A stretch of 64,000 nt of DNA. It comes from Laedolimicola ammoniilytica (GTDB taxonomy: Bacteria > Bacillota > Clostridia > Lachnospirales > Lachnospiraceae). The notes beneath the pieces were generated by a model. The model was not told where the DNA came from, ran no database searches, and saw only the letters and a program-made list of their open reading frames with translations. The position numbers and the translations under genes are program-made. The stretch's first letter is position 1, and each line of letters begins with the position of its first letter. Below, piece by piece: positions 41,886-49,290 of the stretch. The DNA lies in assembly GCF_025567165.1 (NCBI RefSeq), contig NZ_JAOQKC010000012.1, forward strand, positions 1-64,000, read 5' to 3'.

Positions 41886-41926
41886 TTGACATTGAAAGAA
41901 GAATGGTTTACTATGTGAACTGTTCA
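41886..41926 (+). promoter_or_regulatory. marR-degV promoter with overlapping operator
   Basis: TTGACA (41886-41891), 17-bp spacer, TACTAT (41909-41914). The palindrome TGAAC-T-GTTCA (41916-41926) follows at the start site, and a further TGTGAACA half-site lies just downstream. Good candidate for self-repression by the MarR protein. Confidence 0.75.
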
Positions 41927-41966
41927 TTTTGTGAACAAAATACGATGCAGGAGGGTGGAACCTCAG

Positions 41967-42407
41967 ATGGAAGCTACCAGAGAAGAGGTCTTAAAGGGCT
42001 GGCTGAAATTGTCGCTGGCGATCAACAATGAACGGATGGTGTCCGGACTGCCCTACAATGAGTTCCTGATCTGCGGAATTCTGTATCGGAATCAGAAGAG
42101 CGACGCGCCCCGGGAGCTGACAGCTACGGATCTGTGCAGCGCGACGAAGATTCTGAAATCCCAGATGAACCGGATTCTGAACAGCCTGGAGAAAAAGGAA
42201 CTGATTACGCGTACCCGCTCAGACCGGGATAAGCGGCAGATCTATGTGACCTTCCGGATGGAACAGGCGGAAATCTATGAACGGGAGCATGAGCGGATTT
42301 TGCACTTTGTGGACGAGCTGATGAACCGGATTGGCTGGGAGCGCTCAGAGAAAATCGTGAAGCTCTTCGACCTGATTGCAGATATGGCAGACGAGGTAAT
42401 TGGATGA
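41967..42407 (+). CDS. MarR-family transcriptional regulator
   Basis: 146 aa. Start ATG 41967 with CAGGAGGG upstream is chosen over a GTG at 41931 that lies in the operator. Winged helix: YNEFLICGILYRNQ, TATDLCSATKILKSQMNRIL, NSLEKKELITRTRSDRDKRQ. The last is the MarR recognition helix plus wing. It overlaps degV by 4 bases (ATGA) and probably regulates this pair. Confidence 0.9.
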   Translation: MEATREEVLKGWLKLSLAINNERMVSGLPYNEFLICGILYRNQKSDAPRELTATDLCSATKILKSQMNRILNSLEKKELITRTRSDRDKRQIYVTFRMEQAEIYEREHERILHFVDELMNRIGWERSEKIVKLFDLIADMADEVIG

Positions 42408-43243
42408 TAAAGATATTGGTAGACTCTTCTTCGGAGCTGACGAAGAAGGAGGCAGAGGAAAAAGGGTATCTGTTTGTGCCCATTGGCGTGAGCCTGGGTG
42501 GAAAGGAATACGCGGACGGCGTGGATCTGACGAAGGATAAATTTTATGAGCTGCTGACTGGCAGTGGAGAATTTCCCCAGACCTCTCAGCCGTCGCCCCA
42601 GGCTTTTCTGGAGCTGTTTGAGCAGGCAAAGCAGGATGGGGATGAGATCGTGGCAATTCTTTTATCCTCGGCTTTAAGTGGAACATACCAGAGTGCGGTG
42701 CTGGCAAAACAAATGGTGGATTATGAGGGGATTTATCTCATTGATTCCCTGACGGCCACAGGCGTAATCCAGATCCTGGCGGATTACGCGAAGGGACTTA
42801 GCGAGGAAGGAAAGGGCGCTGCGGAAGTGGCCGAGCGGACGGATGCGTTCAAAGCAAGAGTACACGCCATTGCCATGGTAGACACCCTGGAGTTCCTGCA
42901 AAAGGGTGGACGAATCGGCAAGACAGCGGCCATGATCGGCGAGCTGGCCCGGCTGAAGCCCCTGATTACCCTGACGGAGGACGGCAGGGTGGGAGTCATC
43001 GGCAAAGCCATCGGGAAAAATAAGGCCATGAGTTTTATGATGAAATGGCTGGAGGAGCATCCGGTGGACGAGGCATTTCCAAGCTATTCGATTTTCACCA
43101 GTGGCACAGCGAACTGCGAACAGTTCGAAGAAAAGCTGGAAAAGCACGGCATCGCCACCGCCGGACGCCTGCAGCTGGGCGCGGCCATTGGAACCCATAT
43201 TGGGCCGAACGCGTTTGGAATTGTGTATGTGGGAAAGGAATAG
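42404..43243 (+). CDS. DegV-family fatty-acid-binding protein
   Basis: 279 aa. Starts IKILVDSSSELTKKEAEEKG, with VPIGVSLGGKEYADGVDLT, TSQPSPQAFLELFEQ and AILLSSALSGTYQSAVLAKQ. The domain-2 part reads VDTLEFLQKGGRIGKTAAMIG, split here at its conserved GRI. DegV/FakB proteins bind a fatty acid and present it to the FakA kinase for phosphorylation. Full length. Confidence 0.95.
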   Translation: MIKILVDSSSELTKKEAEEKGYLFVPIGVSLGGKEYADGVDLTKDKFYELLTGSGEFPQTSQPSPQAFLELFEQAKQDGDEIVAILLSSALSGTYQSAVLAKQMVDYEGIYLIDSLTATGVIQILADYAKGLSEEGKGAAEVAERTDAFKARVHAIAMVDTLEFLQKGGRIGKTAAMIGELARLKPLITLTEDGRVGVIGKAIGKNKAMSFMMKWLEEHPVDEAFPSYSIFTSGTANCEQFEEKLEKHGIATAGRLQLGAAIGTHIGPNAFGIVYVGKE

Positions 43244-43248
43244 AGGCA

Positions 43249-43284
43249 AAAAGCGCTGCGGGGCAGAACCTTCGCAGCGCTTTT
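43249..43284. terminator. Bidirectional terminator
   Basis: AAAAGCGCTGCG pairs with CGCAGCGCTTTT (12 bp), between the convergent degV and cotJC genes. Confidence 0.9.
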
Positions 43285-43295
43285 GTTTAATCAAT

Positions 43296-43736
43296 TCAGG
43301 AATTGCATCCGCAGCCTGTGGTGCCGGTATCAAAGGCCGGGTTGAATGCATAGAAGTTCTTGGAATTCAGTTTATCCTGCACGATTCGGAGAGCTTCTCC
43401 GAAACGCTGGAAATGTACGACCTCTCTGGCCCGGAGGAACCGGATGGCATCGGTGACATCCGGGGAATCTACGCAGAGCCGCAGGATGTTGTCGTAGGTG
43501 GTGCGGGCCTTTTCCTCCGCTGCCATATCCTCGGTTAAATCCGTAATCGGATCCCCCACCGACTGGAACATGGCTGCTGTAAAGGGCGTCCCCGAAGCCG
43601 CCTGAGGCCAGAGCGCCAGGGTGTGATCCACATAGTAGTCCTCAAAGCCGGAGGCCTTCAGCTCCTCCATGGTCATATTACGGGTCAACTGGTGGACGAT
43701 GGTGGCGATCATTTCGAAGTGCCCCAGCTCATACAA
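43296..43736 (-). pseudogene. cotJC: cotJC (manganese-catalase-like spore coat protein), 5' part missing
   Basis: Minus frame: ELGHFEMIATIVHQLTRN ... DYYVDHTLALWPQAASGTPF ... DITDLTEDMAAEEKART-like segment TDLTEDMAAEEKARTTYDNI ... DAIRFLRAREVVHFQRFGEA, ending CGCNS. These are the C-terminal ~145 residues of CotJC (usually ~190-200 aa). The gene is cut exactly before ELGHFEM, the first half of a metal-ligand motif. The next bases belong to the integrase end of the prophage. The missing 5' part is expected at the other prophage end, outside the window. Confidence 0.85.
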
Positions 43737-43765
43737 ACCATGATGTTATACATAAAGGGTAAAAA
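43727..43765. other. Prophage left junction (attL candidate)
   Basis: cotJC homology ends at about 43,727-43,737, and the integrase stop is at 43,766. The crossover should lie in this short interval. The exact core cannot be fixed without the other end. Confidence 0.65.
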
Positions 43766-45367
43766 TCAAAACCGCATATGCACCTGCAGTTCAAATGGCG
43801 GCGTAGACCAGCCGCCGTGCCTGCGGTCGGTGGTTCCCTGGAGAGCGCGGATGGAAGCAGGGCGGGAGTAATCAATGCGTTCTATGACAGCCTTCAGGTA
43901 TTGATTTTTTAGGGAAACCGGTATGGTGTCATCTTGTAGCGCACGCAGCGCGTCCGACAGACGGGTGATTTTGTCCTGGATTTCATCTGCAGTATCGGGG
44001 GCAGCTTCCCGGGCAGCGTCCAGGGCAATCTGGGCCGCCTGTTTATTTTTCTGAATTCGTTCATTCAACTGGTCGAAGATCTCCTTCGGCATCTCCCCAT
44101 CAGCGTACTTCTCCCATTGGCGCAGCTCTTTCTGCTTCAATTCATTCAAGCGATTTTCCAGCAGGCGGATATTGTCCTGGGCATAAGATTCCGGCTCCTG
44201 CAGCAGGTTATCCAGCTGGATGGAAAAGTCGTGGATATGTTTCTGCAGTACCTTCTGGACAGCCTCTGAGAATTCATAGAAGTAGCAGGAGCTGCTTTTA
44301 CAGTGGATCTGGTCGCTGCAGAGCATCCGCGGCGGGCAGGTTTCACCGCGTCCGGCACGGCGATAGAAGCGGAAGGACAGGCTCCGGCCGCAGTTTGCAC
44401 AGTATACGATACCGGCGAAAGGATTGACAGGATTCAGATCCCGCCTTGTGCGTGGCTGACCGGAGATGGCTTTCTGAACCCGCTCAAATACTTCGTGGTC
44501 GATCACGCGCGGCTGCCGTCCCTCTGCGACCAGATATTCTTTCTGCCTGGGCCGGGTGGATTGGATATGGCCGTCTATGACTACCTGCTGTGTGGAGCGG
44601 TGGCCCCAGATCACCTTTTTGTCATAATGCTGATTCCGCAGAATTCCCAGGACGCTATTATACGTCCAGTGCTTCCCGCTGGGCGCCGGTTCTCCTATAC
44701 TGTCCAGATATTTAGCAACAGCATAAGGGGACATGTTTTCTGAATCCACCATGCGAAAGATGGTACGCACAATGTCGGCTTTTTCATTTTCTTTCAAGGT
44801 AGGGACACGTTTTTTCCCGTCTATGCTCCAACATTTATCGAAGCCGTAGGGAGGCGTGTTTCCGATGTAGTTACCATTTTGGACGGATAGGATACGTCCG
44901 CGGTTCAAGATACGCTTGGTGTATTCCAAGTAATCATTGCCGCGCTTCAGTTCGCGTTCGAACAGATCCCGGTCGTACTCGTCCTCCAGGTCATAGACCT
45001 TCTGGGGAGTGATAACCATGGTGTGAGTATAGCGAAGGAGCTTGATGAGCCGACCGGCGTCTTCCAGGTCGCCTCTGGAGAGACGCTGCACCTCCACGAC
45101 CAGGATAGCAGCTATTTTAGGAGATTCGATCTTCCGGAGCACGCGCTGGAACTCCGGCCGGTCCTTGATGTTCTCTCCGGATACGACTTCCCGGAAATAA
45201 TTTTCTTCCGGGATAGCATGGACAAGATTCCGCTCAATCCAATCACGCAGCAGTTCTTCGTGCCTGGCCAGAACCTCATCGACAGACAGAGATGGATCGT
45301 CGGCTCTGGATTTTCGCAGATAGACAAGGATTTCTTCCGGACAGAATGTAGGTAGTTCTCGGTACAT
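43766..45367 (-). CDS. Phage integrase, large serine recombinase
   Basis: 533 aa. Catalytic Ser20 in ILVYLRKSRADDPSLSVDE; VVEVQRLSRGDLEDAGRLIK; recombinase domain with YIGNTPPYGFDK and NQHYDKKVIWG; zinc ribbon GIVYCANCGRSLSF ... CSDQIHCKSSSC; long coiled coil (~390-500). It points to the cotJC junction and has AGGAGG at its start. It integrates and, with a partner, excises the prophage. Confidence 0.95.
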   Translation of the reverse strand: MYRELPTFCPEEILVYLRKSRADDPSLSVDEVLARHEELLRDWIERNLVHAIPEENYFREVVSGENIKDRPEFQRVLRKIESPKIAAILVVEVQRLSRGDLEDAGRLIKLLRYTHTMVITPQKVYDLEDEYDRDLFERELKRGNDYLEYTKRILNRGRILSVQNGNYIGNTPPYGFDKCWSIDGKKRVPTLKENEKADIVRTIFRMVDSENMSPYAVAKYLDSIGEPAPSGKHWTYNSVLGILRNQHYDKKVIWGHRSTQQVVIDGHIQSTRPRQKEYLVAEGRQPRVIDHEVFERVQKAISGQPRTRRDLNPVNPFAGIVYCANCGRSLSFRFYRRAGRGETCPPRMLCSDQIHCKSSSCYFYEFSEAVQKVLQKHIHDFSIQLDNLLQEPESYAQDNIRLLENRLNELKQKELRQWEKYADGEMPKEIFDQLNERIQKNKQAAQIALDAAREAAPDTADEIQDKITRLSDALRALQDDTIPVSLKNQYLKAVIERIDYSRPASIRALQGTTDRRHGGWSTPPFELQVHMRF

Positions 45368-45390
45368 ATGGTATCCTCCTGTACAGTGTA

Positions 45391-45406
45391 TGCGAGGCGC
45401 CTCGCA
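45391..45406. promoter_or_regulatory. Perfect palindrome in the integrase leader
   Basis: TGCGAGGCGCCTCGCA, 16 bp, 24 bases upstream of the integrase start. Candidate operator or mRNA hairpin controlling integrase. Confidence 0.55.
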
Positions 45407-45423
45407 AAAAAGAGTATAAAAAT

Positions 45424-45556
45424 AACAGCCACCGGAACATAAGTTCCGCTTGCAAGGCTGTTCGGAAGAAGATCCAATATGATTGGATTAGGGGTATCTT
45501 CTTCTGGAGATATTCTGGCCGGTCCGGTGCGCCAACACCGGGCCGGTTTTTCTTTT
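45424..45556 (+). ncRNA. Candidate structured RNA ending in a terminator
   Basis: Three stems in a row. (1) AACAGCC (45424-45430)/GGCTGTT (45456-45462) enclosing CGGAAC-ATAA-GTTCCG. (2) GAAGAAGAT (45465-45473)/ATCTTCTTC (45496-45504) enclosing ATCCAAT-ATG-ATTGGAT. (3) Terminator stem CCGGTCCGGTG (45519-45529)/CACCGGGCCGG (45536-45546), then TTTTTCTTTT. A TATAAA lies at 45415-45420 but no good -35 was seen, so the transcript start is uncertain. Confidence 0.55.
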
Positions 45557-45617
45557 GTATAAATTCAAAAATATTACAACCGTTTGAAATGGCATTTTGC
45601 CAAGACATAATAGAACA

Positions 45618-45932
45618 CTATTTGCTGGCCAATAATTTCGTAATGCGATCCAGCTGACGAATTATTATAAAGTTCTGTTCAATCATTGCGCGCTGATAAT
45701 ACATTTGATTCTTTTGAATGTCGCGTTCAGAACCGCCGCCAAGGGCAAGGCCAACTTCCATTAAACCTGTACCAGCAAGTTCGTTCACGATATTTTTGAC
45801 GGATTCGATGTCTGATGGATCCTGGAGGTCTTCCAGTCCAAATTTACGAAGCAGTGCCATATTTTTCTGATCAAGTTTCGCCTGCTTCTTCATAGATTTC
45901 TCGTCTTTTGATTCACTTCCAAATAATCCCAT
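45618..45932 (-). CDS. Phage hypothetical protein
   Basis: 104 aa, start ATG 45932 chosen because GAAAGGAGAAG precedes it; the longer upstream frame runs through a small RNA gene. It reads MGLFGSESKDEKSMKKQAKL, then LRKFGLEDLQDPSDIESVKN and a C-terminal EQNFIIIRQLDRITKLLASK. Soluble, charged, helical. No family recognised. Last gene of the leftward lysogeny cluster before integrase. Confidence 0.7.
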   Translation of the reverse strand: MGLFGSESKDEKSMKKQAKLDQKNMALLRKFGLEDLQDPSDIESVKNIVNELAGTGLMEVGLALGGGSERDIQKNQMYYQRAMIEQNFIIIRQLDRITKLLASK

Positions 45933-46059
45933 TTCAATACTTCTCCTTTCAAAATGCGTTTTTATAATCAATCCGTACCCAGCTCCCTTTAGGTAGAAAG
46001 GTTGTGGGGGAATGGTTACAGAGCTGTCATTTATTTTCTTACCGAGGGGCAATTTTTTG

Positions 46060-46208
46060 TGTAAACAAAAAGGGATGCAGCTAATGCTACATCCCTTGAC
46101 GTTCGTCAAACTACAAGATGGGCGGCGTATCCATCATCTCAGGTACTCTTGCGAGTGTGTCGGGAGCCTTTCCGACCTTTGCAATTTGACTAATAGTTAT
46201 TTTATGTA
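46060..46208 (-). ncRNA. Candidate stand-alone small RNA of the prophage
   Basis: Leftward transcript of ~140 nt. It has a consensus promoter (46,242-46,214) and, in order, the hairpins GTCGG/CCGAC (46176-46159), ACTC-GCAA-GAGT (46156-46145, GNRA-type loop), GATGG/CCATC (46135-46117) and TTGAC-GAAC-GTCAA (46109-46096). A final stem AAGGGATG/CATCCCTT (46097-46070) with an inner AGC/GCT pair and a T-rich tail is a terminator. The GNRA loop and the T-tract both fit the minus strand. No known RNA family recognised. Confidence 0.7.
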
Positions 46209-46213
46209 CCATT

Positions 46214-46242
46214 AGTATAATAAATTCAAATTCATTTGTCAA
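46214..46242 (-). promoter_or_regulatory. Promoter of the prophage small RNA
   Basis: Minus strand TTGACA (46242-46237), 17-bp spacer, TATACT (46219-46214). The -35 overlaps the last codons of the PBECR-like gene. Confidence 0.8.
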
Positions 46243-46603
46243 ATTTTTTTAAACGTCCATTCTGGACCCTGTGCTGCAGTTTAGAAGTGGTAATGGCGTG
46301 TAGTGTGGCCACGTACAGATAATCTTCAGTAACATCCAGCTTAATACCAATCTGAATATTTTCGGACAGAACCTTCACAAGCTCAAAGCTCACAGCGGTT
46401 TCATTCGGATTCACGCCGATATAATCCGGAGAGGATAGGATCTGCGGAATATACTCAATATACGGCAGACAGTCAGGGTGACGTTTCAATATATGTTTTT
46501 CAAGACCGATAGAGCGGTATATAATTTCCTGTTCTATCTGGTGCGGAAGATAGGAATTGAATTCCGGTAAAAATCTTCCGACAGGTACAATGCGTTCATC
46601 CAT
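46232..46603 (-). CDS. PBECR-type nuclease-like phage protein
   Basis: 123 aa. Pattern GLEKHILKRHPDCLPYIEYI, then QILSSPDYIGVNPNETAVSF and LYVATLHAITTSKLQHRVQN, GRLKKF. This is the fold signature I remember for PBECR domains (phage relatives of Barnase/EndoU/ColicinE5 RNases), with a conserved His and the closing SKL...RxxxGR. It lies next to an ImmA/IrrE-type protease gene and the repressor, so it may be a toxin-like lysogeny function. Confidence 0.65.
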   Translation of the reverse strand: MDERIVPVGRFLPEFNSYLPHQIEQEIIYRSIGLEKHILKRHPDCLPYIEYIPQILSSPDYIGVNPNETAVSFELVKVLSENIQIGIKLDVTEDYLYVATLHAITTSKLQHRVQNGRLKKFDK

Positions 46604-46613
46604 ATCAATTTCC

Positions 46614-47072
46614 TTATCGCAGAGCTTCCATCACAATCAGACAGGGCTCAAAGTATATGACATACCCATCCAGCTCCGTATACACCCCATACTTTTCCCG
46701 GTAGTACTCCAGAGCCTCCTGCAGGAAGTCTTCTGATACTTCCAGGTATTCGGCCAGGTCGTAGCGGCTGCGGCAGTGGGCACGGTAGCCCTGGATAATT
46801 CCGGAGAGACCAATTTGCTTGTTGTAGGCCCAGAGGCGGGCCAGGTGCTCCTGCTTGCAGTTGGAGACATCTGTTTGGTCCAGGATATTGCCGACCGTCG
46901 TGTGATGGTGGCCAAGTTCCTCGGCCAGGACGCAAGACTTCTCGGCGGTGGTCATATTCTTACGGATAGCTACGCGGTTCTTATAGATACGTCCCTTGTA
47001 TCCGGGCAGATCCATTTCTTTTACAATCAGATTTTGTTCCAGTGATTCTTGCAATAATTCTTCGTAGGTCAA
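46614..47072 (-). CDS. ImmA/IrrE-family metallopeptidase
   Basis: 152 aa. Zinc motif CVLAEELGHHHTTVGNI (HExxH-like reversed as EELGHH, ~residue 51), preceded by RIYKNRVAIRKNMTTAEKSC. It ends with a helical region and VIYFEPCLIVMEALR. ImmA-type proteases cut the phage or ICE repressor to trigger induction. It is 4 bases from the repressor gene and in the same operon. Confidence 0.88.
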   Translation of the reverse strand: MTYEELLQESLEQNLIVKEMDLPGYKGRIYKNRVAIRKNMTTAEKSCVLAEELGHHHTTVGNILDQTDVSNCKQEHLARLWAYNKQIGLSGIIQGYRAHCRSRYDLAEYLEVSEDFLQEALEYYREKYGVYTELDGYVIYFEPCLIVMEALR

Positions 47073-47076
47073 ATGA

Positions 47077-47547
47077 TCACTCCCATTCGGAATCGTCAGT
47101 CATAATAGTATCTCCGGCCTTACGGTCATCATCGGAAGCATTGGGATCCTCATGGGCGGCATTCACCTCAAACCTAGCGCCGGGGAAGGAGATAGGAGCC
47201 GAAGCTGCGGCGTCTTCCGCGTTCTGGAGGTTCAGAAGGTTCTGTGTATATGTGAGAACCTTGTCCTGCCCATCTTTATGAAGTAAATTATAATACTTCA
47301 AAAGCCTTCCGCTAAGTTTGTCCTCGTTATATCTGATGTCGTTTGTTGATTCCCACCCCATCAGATATGAGGGGGAAATATTGCCAAGTTTGGCAGCAGC
47401 TTCGATTTTATCGGAAGGAATATTTGTTATTAAATTATTTTCATACTTATATAGAGTCTGCTTGGATACACCAATTTTATCTGCAAAGTCAACCTGATTG
47501 ATTCCCAATCGTTCGCGAAGCTCTCTAATTCGTTCTCCTACAGTCAT
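47077..47547 (-). CDS. CI-like phage repressor (XRE)
   Basis: 156 aa. N-terminal helix-turn-helix: MTVGERIRELRERLGINQVD, FADKIGVSKQTLYKYENNLI, then IEAAAKLGNISPSYLMGWES. The C-terminal half is acidic and has no LexA-type peptidase motif, consistent with inactivation by the neighbouring ImmA-type protease. It is divergent from the Cro-like gene, and palindromic sites lie between them. Confidence 0.9.
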   Translation of the reverse strand: MTVGERIRELRERLGINQVDFADKIGVSKQTLYKYENNLITNIPSDKIEAAAKLGNISPSYLMGWESTNDIRYNEDKLSGRLLKYYNLLHKDGQDKVLTYTQNLLNLQNAEDAAASAPISFPGARFEVNAAHEDPNASDDDRKAGDTIMTDDSEWE

Positions 47548-47569
47548 TTATTTACACTCCTTCGATGTG

Positions 47570-47666
47570 GTAACTTAACGATAGCACAAAAATGTTATAA
47601 AAGCAAGAAAAAATATCTTGACAAGTTACAAAGATGTGATAATATAAAAGTAACTTATAAAGTTAC
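47570..47666. promoter_or_regulatory. Lysogeny switch region with operators
   Basis: Half-sites GTAACTT (47570-47576) and AAGTTAC (47623-47629), and a full site GTAACTT-ATA-AAGTTAC (47650-47666). The rightward promoter is TTGACA (47618-47623), 16-bp spacer, TAATAT (47640-47645), so two sites bracket it. Confidence 0.8.
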
Positions 47667-47691
47667 ATAAATGAAAGAGGTGGTAAATACG

Positions 47692-47889
47692 ATTAAGACA
47701 AATGAATTAAGAGGAATCATAGTCAAGAACGGACTTTCACAGTCAGATGTAGCTGCAAAGATAGGAATAACACCGAAAACATTTTATGAGAAAATGAAAA
47801 TAGGTGTGTTTGGTAGCGATGAGATTCAGATTATGATCAAAGAATTGCATATAGAAGATCCGATGGCAATTTTTTTTGCTGATGAGTAA
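47692..47889 (+). CDS. Cro-like phage regulator, probable ATT start
   Basis: About 65 aa: KTNELRGIIVKNGLSQSDVA, AKIGITPKTFYEKMKIGVFG, SDEIQIMIKELH. This is a one-domain HTH typical of phage Cro. The in-frame ATG 47671 would put the GAGGTGG ribosome site inside the gene. ATT 47692 stands 8 bases after it and starts exactly at the conserved (M)KTNELR. The next small gene has the same arrangement. Confidence 0.75.
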   Translation: MKTNELRGIIVKNGLSQSDVAAKIGITPKTFYEKMKIGVFGSDEIQIMIKELHIEDPMAIFFADE

Positions 47890-47927
47890 CTTTAAAAGAT
47901 ACAAAAGAACAGAAGGTGAAATAGACG

Positions 47928-48047
47928 ATTAAAAAAATTAGAATCTTTATGCTGTATTTTGGACTTGTACTTATATTAGTCAATTTATGTAATAAAGAAA
48001 TCATGGCAGCATTAGTTGCATTTTGGGCTGCCATGATAAGCGAATAA
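47928..48047 (+). CDS. 39-aa membrane peptide, probable ATT start
   Basis: Frame from ATT 47928, GAAGGTG upstream: IKKIRIFMLYFGLVLILVNL, then CNKEIMAALVAFWAAMISE. One or two hydrophobic segments. The internal ATG (47949) has no ribosome site. Likely a small phage membrane protein; function unknown. Confidence 0.5.
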   Translation: MKKIRIFMLYFGLVLILVNLCNKEIMAALVAFWAAMISE

Positions 48048-48049
48048 AT

Positions 48050-48670
48050 TTAATGAGACATTAGGTAGGAAATACCATAAAGCATCAAAAGGAGTGTGCA
48101 GGTGGTTAATATGGATAGCATAAATTCAAAAATATCACCGGCAAGAAAGGTGAGAAATGTCTGTGCGAGCATGATAAGAGCAAAAAGAGAAAGTACTGAG
48201 AAAACGATGTACATGCATTTGTCCAAAGTGTTAAGACGCTTGAAAAAGTCGAAAAAGGAATCTGTAGGATATCCTAATTGTGCTTTCAATTTGTTGTAAT
48301 CAGAGGATACCTGATATTCAAATAATGATATGAGATAAGGGCTCATATGTCCGGTTTGAACTTCACACTTAAATTTGGCGAAAAGTTTTAAAGTTTTGGG
48401 AAATACAAAAACGTAATTCCGGTAAAAAAGCTTATCAACTTTTCGAATATAAAGGTCATAAGCCGGTAGCTCGGTGTCTTTCAAGTATTGTTTGGTCAAC
48501 AAATATAGGGGGAGATAGACCTGCGCAAATTGTTTTTCATATATCTCATGCTTTTTATCATTAGAAAATTTATATTTTGCAAAAAGATACGTTAAAAAGG
48601 AAGGAATAAGTATCTTGGCATAATCAGAGATTATGGGAAAGTATGGAGATTCAAAAAATTTATTCAACAT
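48050..48670 (-). CDS. Membrane protein of unknown function on the opposite strand
   Basis: 206 aa. One N-terminal segment (IISDYAKILIPSFLTYLFAK), a soluble middle with KQFAQVYLPLYLLTKQYL, and two C-terminal helices (YIVFSVLSLFALIMLAQTFL; FMLSILTTCTLLLMLYGISY). No family recognised. It is AT-rich and points against the surrounding rightward genes, as phage cargo genes often do; exclusion or immunity is a guess. Confidence 0.65.
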   Translation of the reverse strand: MLNKFFESPYFPIISDYAKILIPSFLTYLFAKYKFSNDKKHEIYEKQFAQVYLPLYLLTKQYLKDTELPAYDLYIRKVDKLFYRNYVFVFPKTLKLFAKFKCEVQTGHMSPYLISLFEYQVSSDYNKLKAQLGYPTDSFFDFFKRLNTLDKCMYIVFSVLSLFALIMLAQTFLTFLAGDIFEFMLSILTTCTLLLMLYGISYLMSH

Positions 48671-48753
48671 ATGTTAAACCCTTTCTTTATGTACTGGTGT
48701 TTGCAGGGGAGCTTGTAATAAAAGAATAGCATAGAACGAAAGGAAAAGGAAGA

Positions 48754-48837
48754 ATGAAGAAAATTATCCGGAGAGATTGGTTCCGGAAATCGAGATTAAC
48801 AGGAAGGGAGGAAAAAGAGTGGGATTTAAAGAGATAA
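48754..48837 (+). CDS. Possible 27-aa basic leader peptide
   Basis: ATG 48754 with AAAGGAAAAGGAAG upstream: KKIIRRDWFRKSRLTGREEK, ending WDLKR. It overlaps the start of the next gene. Small and uncertain. Confidence 0.3.
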   Translation: MKKIIRRDWFRKSRLTGREEKEWDLKR

Positions 48838-49226
48838 GTCCGCTGGAGGCCATGAATGCTCTTGCAGATGGGCGGCCGGTATATCGGTTTAGCCAGATGA
48901 GCCAGGAGCTGCTGGCGAAGACGAGCGTGTCAGGGTTCCTGAATCTGCGGTTCGCGGTCGCGGTCGATTATCCGCCAGTGGACGATACGGAAGAACTGGA
49001 ACCGGTGGAAAAAGTCACAGAGAAAAAGACACCGAGTAAAAAGTCTGCAGATAAAATGCCGCCTGTAAAGATTGACTGGGACAAGGCCGAAGCGCTGCGG
49101 AATGCAGGGTGGCCGAATAAAGCCATTGCTGAAGAACTGGGGACGACGACGGCCAGCATAGCGTCAGGGTTTTACCAGAGAAAGAAAAGAGCGGAGATGA
49201 AGAAGTTCCGGGAGCAGGACGGGTGA
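48819..49226 (+). CDS. Phage protein with C-terminal helix-turn-helix
   Basis: 135 aa, GTG start with GGAAGGGAGG upstream. N-terminal half GFKEISPLEAMNALADGRPV, then YRFSQMSQELLAK; a charged linker; C-terminal WDKAEALRNAGWPNKAIAEE and LGTTTASIASGFYQRKKR, a resolvase-like HTH. Probably a DNA-binding early phage protein. No named family. Confidence 0.65.
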   Translation: MGFKEISPLEAMNALADGRPVYRFSQMSQELLAKTSVSGFLNLRFAVAVDYPPVDDTEELEPVEKVTEKKTPSKKSADKMPPVKIDWDKAEALRNAGWPNKAIAEELGTTTASIASGFYQRKKRAEMKKFREQDG

Positions 49227-49290
49227 ACCGGATGCGCTGCTGTATGGGTTCTGGCGGTTCATCGGTAGAGGAAGAAGGTGAGGCAGCAGG

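Noticed and set aside
41730..41918. 62-codon frame after galM
   Set aside because: It covers the galM terminator and the marR promoter and has no ribosome site.
45933..46109. N-terminal extension of the 104-aa phage protein
   Set aside because: The extension runs through the small RNA terminator region, and a good ribosome site stands before ATG 45932.
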